Origin: Pleurotus djamor
Lineage: Eukaryota; Basidiomycota; Agaricomycetes; Agaricales; Pleurotaceae
Direction of reading: 5' to 3'
Assembly (NCBI GenBank): GCA_029747585.1
Contig: JAPEVF010000130.1
Coordinates: 1 to 64,000 of the forward strand
DNA length: 64,000 nt
Position 1 is the stretch's first letter, and each line of letters starts with the position of its first letter. Shown in pieces: positions 1 to 9,302 of the stretch. Position numbers and translations under genes: made by a program. The notes under the pieces are model-generated. The model worked only from the letters and a program-made list of their open reading frames with translations. It made no database searches and had not been told where the DNA came from.

Positions 1-360
1 TGAGTTCTCGTACAAAATGTGAGTACCTCTTCAAAGATGGGAGGTCTAGACTCCGTTTTCGGTTCTTTCCAAGTTACAAGTGAGTTTTGTGGGTTGCATC
101 TATCTGTGTTCAATACTTACCTTTTTCTGGCCAGGTACAATCAAAAGACCCATCACCGCCGTCATTGGGACACTTCGCCAGAGCCCCTCCACAAGGATAC
201 CAAACCAACGCCGACAGACTCGGACACAAGTTGCATGGTCGCTTAAACTCGTACTTCGAAAGATTTCGAGGAGAAGCTCCGGCGTTGAGAGTACGCGATC
301 CGTCGATGAGGACGAACCGTTCATGCTCTTGTTGTGCCACGAGGCGTAGGTGAGGTTCAT
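1..360 (-). CDS. F-box protein, 5' part only (runs off the left edge)
   Basis: The first exon reads leftward from ATG at 360 (or the in-frame ATG at 324) to a clear donor, GTAAGT, just after position 121. It carries an F-box-like segment: STPELLLEIF, then a CVRVCRRWFGILVEGLW helix, the same pattern as in the full F-box gene at 5.9-7.4 kb. F-box proteins bind Skp1 and bring substrates to SCF ubiquitin ligases; in mushrooms the family is very large and individual targets are unknown. The substrate-binding C-terminal part lies outside the window or in the first 60 bases, where I could not fix the acceptor site. Start choice is uncertain. Confidence 0.6.
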
Positions 361-715
361 CCACTCTTCTCGTACTCAGGGGTTATCCTTATTCCACAGG
401 AGACTTGTCCAAACCATCGTCACCACCCTATCTCCGGAGTCCAGTCGACCACGCCCATGGCTCCCGTAATATCCATCTCTAGCGCAGTCTAAAGGCGAGC
501 GGCTTGAATCCTTATGGTCATTTTTCATTGTGACAGACGTTAGGTACATGTGAAGACCCCCGTTGGTGCATCGTTCCCAAGTGTCAGCGTCCCAGACCTC
601 GTTCGCGTTCCACTCCAATAGGCAGACAGCGCTCATCGGAACGACCCACTCGAGCAATCTCACAGCTATTCAAAGAGATAGAAATAAGCCAAACGTTACA
701 AGTGCGCGGGCAGGA

Positions 716-915
716 TCACTCACTTGGAGCTGCTTCATCGCTCTCGTCCCTTCTGTTCCTTCACCTTGAGGCCATCTGCGTCGCCGGCGCCGGCGTGTTG
801 GTACTTCTGGGAAAAGCCGAGAAAGGACGACGACGATTACCTGTGTAATTGATATCAGTCGCTGACGTCTCAGACATGGATGCAACTACTCACCAATCAC
901 CGCTATAACTTGGTT
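716..915 (-). pseudogene. Decayed copy of the small membrane-protein gene at 1820-2222
   Basis: This stretch aligns with the two-exon gene about 1.1 kb to its right. The exon 1 end (QVIAVIG against QLAAVIG), the phase-1 donor after ATT G, the following valine-rich start of exon 2 and the final DES...SE-stop (716-718) are all recognisable. In the copy, most of the membrane-spanning codons are deleted, and the frame that would reach the shared C-terminus contains a TGA in its middle. I read it as a duplicate that lost function. A different splice pattern giving a new short protein cannot be excluded. Confidence 0.5.
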
Positions 916-1117
916 CGTACCTGGTGTACGCGATCTATGGGACCATTGAAGGAAGCCCCGAGTGCTCCTGCGCTTGCTTGGGTAGGGAAGGGAAGAACCG
1001 CTCAAAGCAATGTTTGGTGTGTTCAAAGACGACCATCAAGCAAAAGTGAGGGAACACGACGACCCGGAAAGAAATAGAGGAAGAATGAGCTCTCGGCTCA
1101 AACGNCCCTCCGCGGGG

Positions 1118-1350
1118 GCTCGGAAACTGCAGAGGCCGCTAAGAGGTGGCGAATGACAGGAGCAAGGAAGTGAACGGATGGGTGGGTGTTTAGGTCGACC
1201 AAGAGTTCACGCACGCGACGTGCTGAACCCAAGTTAGAAACAAGGTTGTCTTGGGATACATGCTCAAGCCAGAACANCCCCCTCTACACGCGGAAGCTCG
1301 GAAACTGCAGAGGCCGCGAGAGGGTGTAATGGCAAGAGCAAGGTGGAGAA
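1118..1350. repeat. Pair of direct repeats about 50 bases long, 178 bases apart
   Basis: Positions 1118-1139 and 1296-1317 are identical (GCTCGGAAACTGCAGAGGCC plus GC). The likeness continues, with a few changes, through an AATG-CA-GAGCAAGG stretch to about 1168 and 1350. Both copies follow an N next to a short run of C. No gene is recognised between about 930 and 1815, so the repeat stands in apparently non-coding DNA. Confidence 0.6.
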
Positions 1351-1819
1351 AAGCTGAGCTTGGAGTAGCTAAACAAAAGGAAGAAAAATTGCTCGGCCTG
1401 ATAGGTTTTAGCGAGCGTCTACTGCGCGCTCGGCTTGCTCGGCGTTACCAAATCAAGCGTGTTTGAAGCGAGAAGTACGGAGGCTTCCAGTAAGGATTCG
1501 GGCGACGTTTAAGACTGCGTTTAACTGCGTAACTTCTGGTATGTCTCTGAGAGGAAGCCTCCCAGTCTACAGAAGAGGAGGTCGATTTGTTGATCATGTC
1601 GAATTTATTGCAGAGAAGTGCTGTGCTTGGGGTACGGTAGGTCCCATACGTCGGGTCCGATATATTGTGCATCATTCATTATACAAGTACTAGTCCGAGA
1701 GCTTCATCGCCAAGTAGAGTACAGTGATGCCGCAATACATGGACAGGAAGGCTACTAATTATTGTACGCACCTATGCGGGGATTATAAGTTGGTCAAGTG
1801 TCATACCAAGCTGGAGAAA

Positions 1820-2222
1820 TTACTCACTTTGACCTGATTTGCCGCTCTCGTCCTTTCTCTGCGCCTTGTTGAAAGTCCACCTGAGCCGTCGCCGGCGGGC
1901 CGTTGGCGTTGGCGGCGGCAGCTGGGAAGCCTGGTACCGCCGTTGATGGCGAACAACCCTCCAGATGAAGAAGCCGACTCCTGCCAGGACGACAATGATG
2001 ATCGTAACTGTGAGTTGCGTGTGTTAATCGTAGTTTCTTGGGCTTCGGATGACGATACCTACCAATCACCGCTGCAAGTTGTCCAGGCGTGAGACCACGA
2101 CCAGCTCCAGAACCGAGTGGCAGTCTCTGAGCGTTTGAACGTAATGAAGCGGCATAGAAGGCAAGGATGAGGAAGCCGAGTTGGGGCATAAGGGATTTGA
2201 TGGGATGTGCAAGGAACATCAC
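1820..2222 (-). CDS. Small single-pass membrane protein, two exons
   Basis: Exon 1 is 2063-2222 and exon 2 is 1820-2007 (115 residues from ATG 2222, 104 from the alternative ATG at 2189, which places a hydrophobic segment directly at the N-terminus). After a signal-like start (PQLGFLILAFYAASLRSNAQ) come a short Gly/Leu-rich linker, a strong membrane helix (TIIIVVLAGVGFFIWRVV), an Arg/Pro-rich stretch and an acidic-basic tail. The lumen-short, cytoplasm-basic layout suggests a type I membrane anchor. The last codons (AGT GAG TAA) overlap a perfect donor, GTGAGT, so a further exon is possible. Family not recognised. The decayed neighbour supports that this was a real, duplicated gene. Confidence 0.5.
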
Positions 2223-2813
2223 GCGTTTTTATACCATGAGGTGCGAATAGGCTCAATGACTTACATCATCGACGTCGAGCCTTCCTTTCTGCCGTCTGGT
2301 GGACGAGCACCGCTTATAGCAGCATGCTCTACGAGTATGGCATCAATCAACCCCACAGATCAAAGCTTAATCGTACCTGAGGAGTATGACGTCCATTACG
2401 CACAGAACACAAGACTTCAAGGAAGCCAGGGGCTCCAGCATCAGCATGATGGCCGGTAAGTGTGTGGGGTTGCAGGAGTCACTGTGATGGACGTTCGGCG
2501 TTATCAAAATTAGAACGGATACGAACGGATACGGAGCGGGCAGTCTGCAATGGGGTCATCTTCAAACCCTGGCTTAATGAAAGGTCCATCTCGCTAATTG
2601 TGTTATTGCTCGAGGGATAATCTTGCAATCGCTTGGTTCTTCTTAGCCGTGAACGGACATCGAATTTGGCAGAGTACCCGTTACCCTGAAAAAGCCCGAC
2701 ACCTTCAGATAATTGTGTGGACGAGTAATTTGGGTGCTGAATCGTGCGTGTAGAAATTGAATAGGACATCACTATGACAAACAGATGGTTCTTGACTCAT
2801 AGGGCGGGATGAT
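2223..2813. other. Intergenic stretch, no gene seen
   Basis: Lies between the promoter side of the small membrane-protein gene and the 3' end of the phosphate transporter gene. Only short open frames without domain or splice support are present. Confidence 0.4.
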
Positions 2814-5281
2814 CTACCCCATTACCTCCTTTTCGCGGAGCTCTTGTTCGAACACAACATCCGCGTTGCGACCCTTAGCTTCAGGTAGTAAAAACCATGT
2901 AACCACTAATACCATTGAATTGTCAGAATATGCGAATACGAGAACTCAATACAGGTACGAACCTGCTGTCGCTAAGCAAGCTCCAAAGAAGACTGGGTCA
3001 CGGAGGTCAGAACTAGAGTATGAAGCCTGATACGACGGTAATAATTTCAACGTACCCCATAAAACGACCGGCGTACCGACCGTACGCGCCAGCTGATTGA
3101 ACAGTAAAGATGAGATAATGGCCCCACATCGACCGCTGGAAGCTGAGAGCCCATGTCCCAACGCTCGGTAGCGCGATGGGTACAGCTCCGCAGGTATTAT
3201 CTGAAACGACCCTTGAGCCTGGGGAAAGGGCAAGAGGCAAAGGACGAGGTCGTACATAGACTGTCCTTTGAAGGATGTTAGCCAGGATACGAATGGAACG
3301 AGTTGAGACTTACATGTTGGCACCGAAGTTGAAAAAGATCTATGGAAGGGAAGAATCGAGTGAGAGAAATTGAGGGCCCAACTGACGGGGGAGTTCACCT
3401 GGAGAAACGCGAAGCAGGCGATGAAAGACGCCTTATTCAATGTGTGGAACTTCGCGGCGAGGATAGCCACTAAAATGGAGCGTAAGGCATGCCATGTGGT
3501 CAACGGTTGTGAAGCAACTCACTGAAGATAGCGGTCATCAAAGAACCCTGGATCTGTATCCACTTCCTGCCCAATTTCTCGCTTGTCAAGATGGTGAAGT
3601 AGTACCCTTCGAGAGCGGTTAATCAGGCGCACGAGAAACCTTGGAGGGAGTTGTGCGTACCTGAAGGAACCCAAGCAGGGTGATGATCAAACTACCCACG
3701 GATACGCGGATTAGCCTTTGCCATGGGGTCCCTGTAGATTCGTCAAACCCGATTTGTTGAAGGACAAAATTCTGGTTGAGATTGACACCGTAAAAGCTAG
3801 AAGGGTGAGCAAGGTGAGAAAGAGTGTTGTAAAGAGAGGGAGTGGTAGGACGTACGCAATGTTGGTGAAGAACCACGATAAACAAGTTCCGATCAGGAGC
3901 TTTGCATGTTTCCATTCAGAAAAATACTGGATGAATTCTGCGCGGGGAGTGGGAACTATCTGAGTATCATGATAAAGCCCAGCGGATAACGGCCATACCG
4001 TGGATATGAGCCTTCTTGTGGGTGTCGGCAGAAGGGGGTTGAGACGGGTGATGTTCGTCGAAGCTAGGCGCTTTAGCCTTTTCGTCATCCGCACCTTCTT
4101 GATCATGGTCTCGGTTTACGTCGACATGGTTGATTCTATTCAGGTCTTGATATCTTCGACCGAGAGAGAGGTGAAGGGGTGATTCGGGAAGAGTCAAGCG
4201 TTGGTAGACCGTAGCAAACGCCGGGATGAGCGAGACGGCAACCACGATCCTCCAGACTATGTACGCGAGGACGGAGTCATGAACTGGACCATAGAATATA
4301 GGGACGTCGAGAACAGCTTACCCGCATCTAGCTTGTCGACCTGACCTTCTTCATGAATCATATGCTTATATCCAGAAAGGACTATGATCGTGACCAAATT
4401 CCCAGCGAGACTTCCCCAGCCTTGCATCGACACGGTGTATGCAAGCATGGCGCCGCGTCTATGTGGGGTCGTGCGATCGGAAATGATGCTGGATGTCATG
4501 GGATAGTCTCCTCCCACGCCGATGCCTACAATGATGCGGAAGATAGCTAAGTACACCAACGAAGCTGAGGGAGAGAGTTGCTCTAAATAGATGTTCAGGT
4601 CAAGTTCAGGTGATGAGAATATTCGAGGAAGTTAGGAACCTACTCGTTGGCGTTGATAGGCACAATATGGTACCGATGATGATGGTGAGTAGCTCTGTTC
4701 CATCTATGATATTCAGCCTTTCAGAGATATGCCGAACAAGATGGACTCAGAGAGGTACGGACATATTGCCTTTCGCCCGAAAGCGTCCCCGAGATACCCT
4801 GAGTAACCCATATAAGGCATGAAGATGGATGTGTGATAAAGAGGCGTACCGAATATGAGTTGGCCAATTGCGCTGCCAATGAGGGCTGCCGACTTGAGAA
4901 GTCCCTCTAGGTTAGGTGGGAGAGTATGACCAGCAAAAAGCTCAAATTGGAGCATCGTTGAGAGAGGCTATGAGAACGTTTGAGTTGACACGAGCAAGTG
5001 ACACACAAATTACTCGCGTTTATTACAAGAAAATCATAGGCTAGGCTGAGCGTAAGTGGCGACGAAAGTGCACATAAAGAAAGGTTCATACAGTCAAGAA
5101 AACAGCCTGTCTGGGGAGGGAGTCGTCGACCAGGGCATGAGTGAAGGAAACTGGGGGAAGGGTTGCTTACTGCCGTGATCCCTAGCAACTTCATGTCCGC
5201 TTTGCTAAGGTAATAGTCCGGTCGCTGTTTCTCGTGCGAAAAATTGGTATCGGTCGCATCCTGAGTAGCACTGGTGGCCAT
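2814..5281 (-). CDS. Inorganic phosphate:proton symporter, Pho84-like MFS transporter, many introns
   Basis: Start is ATG 5281 (MATSATQDATDTNF), and the last exon ends FLLPEAKGRN...EVMG-stop at 2814. Spliced pieces give the landmarks of the PHS branch of the major facilitator superfamily in order: FLDSYDFLVINAS in helix 1, GSAIGQLIFG, GYLGDAFGRKA, the signature GGDYPMTSSIISDR, GWGSLAGNLVTIIVL, a cytoplasmic loop rich in charged residues, NFVLQQIGF, and PAELYPSRYRALGHGLSAS before CGAIISSL. The product sits in the plasma membrane and imports phosphate with protons. At least eight short introns interrupt it, some with exons under 60 bases; exact boundaries were not all fixed. Upstream lie a CACGTT box (5592-5597), the type of core bound by Pho4 in yeast, and a strong palindrome, but a regulatory role is inference. 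Confidence 0.85.
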
Positions 5282-5786
5282 CCCTGCCTCGAGTGGAAGG
5301 AATGGAAGGAACTCCGGGGGGCATTCGAAGCCCCTCATGAGTAGAAGGTATAAGTACCTGCCATCTATTCCCTGGATTCATGCGAGGCAAGACGCCGCCT
5401 TCTTTTACTCCAGCTTCCGGGGCGACTCTCACGCGAGTCTATTAGAGGTAAAAAAACGACCTTATTCCGGGAGTAAATGAGCCATAGAGTACAAGTGTTG
5501 CGCTGTGCGACGTTATATATATTAGGCAACTTATGATAGGCTTTCAGGAGATACTTAGTATGCACACCTTATCCAGACCCACAGGTAAAACCACGTTAAC
5601 CACTGGAGCCAAACTGAAGTCGTCGAAGTCGAGGTCCTTAAATAGCGGCAAACGTGCGTAAAGGAGCCAATCAAGGTGTCAAAAAGTAGATCTGGACGAT
5701 CCATATCGTGTCCTACCGCAGTCTCGGTGGTGGACATGTAGCCCTCGTCGTGGAATGAGGAAGAGCGCAAGAAGAATGTTGTATGT

Positions 5787-5810
5787 CGTCACGCGTGACG
5801 GACGTCACGC
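5787..5810. promoter_or_regulatory. 14-base perfect palindrome next to a CRE-like box
   Basis: CGTCACGCGTGACG (5787-5800) is its own reverse complement and is followed directly by GACGTCACGC, so GTCACG occurs three times within 24 bases. It lies between the start of the phosphate transporter gene (about 500 bases away) and the 3' end of the F-box gene. bZIP or bHLH factors bind such cores in fungi; the factor here is unknown. Confidence 0.4.
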
Positions 5811-5905
5811 GGATAGGGGATCTAGACCATAGGGGCGGATGAAAATTTGTTTCGACCGAAAACAAGAAGCTGGTGAAGGTGTATCATAGACGTGTATCTA
5901 GTAAG

Positions 5906-7390
5906 TCAATGAGTTTCATAAAGCTTCCCCACTATCAGCCAGAAGGGATGTTCTCCGTGATCAAGGGCACAATCTAAAGGCAAAATCTGTCGCAGCGAGT
6001 CGCTCGTCCCGGTCGAATCAGAAGGCAGTAGATGTACTGATGGAGAGATTGTGATGGACAACTGCCTTAAAGTTGAAAAGGGTGCCACTGCCTCGCGGCG
6101 TTGATAAGTAGTCAAGGGTAATAAGTTGATCGACAGCTTTTCTAGTTTATTTGCGTAGCGAGTGATAGCCTCGAGATGGGCGAAGGTGATTGAAGGGGCG
6201 TAAAATGGTGAGGATAGCGTCACCTCGACCAACTGGTCGAGGAACCTAAAAAAGGAAGCAAATTCTTCCACTTTTAAAAGAAGCTCTGAGAGCACCGTAA
6301 TGTCCAGTACCCGCAAGTGAGCGAGCCTGCGCAACGGCTTCAAGTCTTGGAAGTCGACAGGCGGAGAATGCATGGGTGTATCCGGTTGTGGCAGGCGGAG
6401 GACTTGGAGGTTGGGACACCCTGTGGGTATCACAGCGAGGAGCAGTCCAGTGGGACATAGACCTTGGGCCGCGATGATTTCAAGGGATATGATATGACTC
6501 ATGTCGTTGCCGTCATGAACCCAGTATTGGAAGTCTTCATATGGAATGAAGAGACTGAGAGAGCGAACCGAAGGTATCTTGTCCAGAGATACCTTGGGAA
6601 ACACAAAGAACGGCTTGTCAATCTCGGAGCAATATAATGATAGCTCCTCCAGCGCGACTAAGTGAGGAGCCACTTGTTCAAATTGCTCGAATATCCATGA
6701 CCAAGGGACTGATAGACTCTTCAACTTGGTAAGAGTGCTACACATCCCAGGGAAAGCTTCATCAGCTTCGCTGGAGAGACCCCCAATATCGCGAAGGTTC
6801 AATTTCTGAAGATTTGGCATGCGAGCGCCGATACATTCCAAGAGAAATTGATTCGGTCTTTCGCAGTCTTCGTCGCTTAGGAAAGTGAATAGGTTGACGA
6901 CGGAAGGGCTCGCGAAAAGACGCAGCGCATTAAGGTCCGCAAGAAACAGGTCAAGAACACGGAGATTGGGCAGGAGGGGCATAAGAGTGGGAGATGGCAA
7001 GGGAATTGACGCTGTCAGCGCAGAGGTATCCAAAACATCGCCTCCGCTGACAGTGATAAGCTCGTGGATGTAGGGTGCATAATGCTGAAGACGCTCCCAA
7101 TCGCAAGGGTCTATGCGACGCGTAAATTGCTGGTGCCAAAATCATTGATACAATGGAAACACGCCGAGAGTACATGGGCTCACCATTGTGAAGAAGTTGG
7201 GTGCTAGTTCGACAGGAGCAAGTAGGTTGAGAAAAACCCTGATCGTGACCCGCCTCCACAGAGCGCGTAGGCATATTTCAGACCACCTCCGGCAAACACG
7301 TGCACAGATGGCATTTTCCTTGCTTGAATTTAACTTGAGGATTTGAAGGAGAAGTTCGGGGATGGATACGACACGTTCGGAATGTTTCAT
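5906..7390 (-). CDS. F-box protein with leucine-rich C-terminal region
   Basis: Two exons: 7184-7390 and 5906-7129, with a 54-base intron, give 476 residues. Residues about 5-55 form the F-box (RVVSIPELLLQILKL, then ARVCRRW and ALWRRV). The remainder has irregular leucine-rich repeats (for example LPNLRVLDLFLADL, LQKLNLRDIGGL, LTKLKSLSVPW), as in many basidiomycete F-box proteins. Such proteins link Skp1-Cullin ligases to targets; the target is unknown. Exon 2 joins in phase 0 at CAATTTACG, which restores the frame through YIHELITVSGGDVLDTS. Its N-terminus is clearly paralogous to the F-box exon at the left edge of the window. Confidence 0.85.
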
Positions 7391-7970
7391 GGTGGACTCG
7401 CACTGGCCTGGTACTAAGCGAGGAGTGGCAAGGAGGAAGGACGAAGCCTCAAGGCCTCAGGCCACAGGTTGGGACGGTGCAAACCTAGCGTGTGAAATCC
7501 CCGTCCAAGGCAAGAATCCGGCACGAATCCGGCTCATGTGCATGAGATCTCATGAGATCGTACCAAGGACGTTGAGATCAAGGCTTCAACAAACGAGACG
7601 GCGTATGCTAGAGAAGAAGGATGCGTATTTATCAGGTCCAAATGACGTAATGTACTAGTAGCTAAAATCCTAAATTCAATGGGTAAGATACGTATATGTC
7701 CGATGCTAGTATATGAAGTAAGGCCATGACGGGGAATTATTAATGAAAACGAGCGGGAAAGATAAGTGTGAGATAAGGGGAGTAGGTAGCGCAAGCAAGG
7801 GGATGAAGAGATGGGATGAAGGAAAGTATCAACTAGCATTAATACCAGATAACGACCATGCACCGAAGGACAAACGTGGAATGCATAAGCGTTGGCGGCC
7901 AAANTTTTTGATGGCACGGTTTTTGGTCGCAGGGACTGGGGCGAGTTGATCAGAGCTGAAGCTTGAAGTT
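7391..7970. other. Intergenic stretch, no gene seen
   Basis: Between the F-box start and the 3' end of the next gene. Contains an N at 7904 beside a run of T, and AT-rich DNA likely to include the downstream gene's terminator region. No supported gene. Confidence 0.4.
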
Positions 7971-9302
7971 CTATAGTTTCCCATAGGGGAGGTCAGCGAT
8001 GTTGGCGGTTTGAATGAGGGTACGGGTCGGCCAGTTGGCGCCGAGGTCCTCAATCAACGGTTTGAAGAACCAGACGTGGGCGGGTCCGAACAGTAGGTGA
8101 TGGTTTGGATGAATGATACACCAAATCGCCTGTATCATACGACCGAACGCGAAATCGTCTGCAGTGTTGGACCGTATCATCAGTCCCGGCGCGAAGTGAC
8201 CAAGGAAGGCTTCCGCCGCATCTAGCACGAAGCATTCAGGAGGGAGCCCAAATACCTGGGCCATTTGCATGGCACGTCGAAGGATCCTAGCGCCTCCTTC
8301 TCCAGGAAAATGCTTGGTGATTTCATTTAAGAAATCGTTCCAACAGCCATCTTCGAATGCCGTGCGTAAGCAAATGAGTCTGTGTTGAGTGAAAAATCTC
8401 CCCAGGTGCCCATGGTAAGCCTCCCAAGAAACAAAGCCTGGTGGGGGAAGCACGTCTATCCCTGGTAACACATAATTGGATGGGACGTTGAGCCCATCCG
8501 ATATCGAACCGATGTATCGCGCGGCCACCATCTCATCCGAAAAGTAATCAAAATGTGGTGGCGGAGTGGCTAGGATCGTGGGCGGGGCGGGAGGATCAAC
8601 CAGAGTAACCGTATGGGCGCGTGCATATGGATGGAGTTCAAGTTCAGTGGAGTTTCCGGATGACTGAACAGCGTCTGGAATGAGTGTTCTATCATAGCCC
8701 GGGGCACTGGTCGCTACGACGCTAGAATTGGGGTGGTCCTCAATTGTTCGAGTGTCTTGGAAAGGCGAACCAGCAGGGGAATCGCCTAATTCCACCTCGT
8801 CATCTTCCTGGGAAGCTTCGGATGTCGCTTGTGGTGGGGCTGAAGGGCAGGATGAAGATAGAAAGTCAGTAAGAACGGTCGACGATCCACTACTGAGCCA
8901 CTCGTTAGAAAACTCACATGCGCTTGGATAGTCCAGTCTCGCATCTTGCAAGCTGGTATCCCCATCTCTTCCCGCACCTTTGACAGGTGAATCTTGAAGC
9001 CAATCGCTCCAGTTGACGTCGTCCTCAAGGACTCGCTTAGGCGTGCTGGGTGTGGCCTGAGGACCTGGATGCATTGGAATGTCAGTCGAAATTTTCGCGT
9101 CGTGACTGAGCCACCCGAAAAGAAACTCAAATGTGTTGGGATGATACGCACCGACATCATCAGGAAGTCTTCCCCCATCCACCTCCAAGCCATTGAGCCC
9201 CGCGAAAGATGCAGTTGCAGCTAGAGTAAGCTCAGATGAACGCGGGTTCAAGTTGGGATGAGACGCGGATAGAGAAGCGGTGGGGATAAATGAGTTCGAC
9301 AT
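7971..9302 (-). CDS. Uncharacterised 443-residue protein, intronless
   Basis: One open frame from ATG 9302 (MSNSFIPTASLSASH) to the stop at 7971. An ATG at 9464 is also in frame, but the bases between look like a 5' leader. The N-terminal half is Ser/Pro/Asp-rich and probably disordered. It holds two related units, EFLFGWLSHDAKISTD and EFSNEWLSSGSSTVLTD, about 65 residues apart. The C-terminal 150 residues look folded, with WEAYHGHLGRFFTQHRLICL, a cluster of aromatic residues and a FGPAHVWFFKPL segment. I do not recognise the family. No signal peptide or membrane segment is visible, so a cytosolic or nuclear product is likely. Confidence 0.6.
   Translation of the reverse strand: MSNSFIPTASLSASHPNLNPRSSELTLAATASFAGLNGLEVDGGRLPDDVGAYHPNTFEFLFGWLSHDAKISTDIPMHPGPQATPSTPKRVLEDDVNWSDWLQDSPVKGAGRDGDTSLQDARLDYPSACEFSNEWLSSGSSTVLTDFLSSSCPSAPPQATSEASQEDDEVELGDSPAGSPFQDTRTIEDHPNSSVVATSAPGYDRTLIPDAVQSSGNSTELELHPYARAHTVTLVDPPAPPTILATPPPHFDYFSDEMVAARYIGSISDGLNVPSNYVLPGIDVLPPPGFVSWEAYHGHLGRFFTQHRLICLRTAFEDGCWNDFLNEITKHFPGEGGARILRRAMQMAQVFGLPPECFVLDAAEAFLGHFAPGLMIRSNTADDFAFGRMIQAIWCIIHPNHHLLFGPAHVWFFKPLIEDLGANWPTRTLIQTANIADLPYGKL

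Noticed and set aside
8890..8935. Possible tiny intron at a GTGAGT...CTAAC...CAG string inside the 443-residue gene
   Set aside because: It would be only about 25 bases, shorter than any other intron here, and the frame is open through it.
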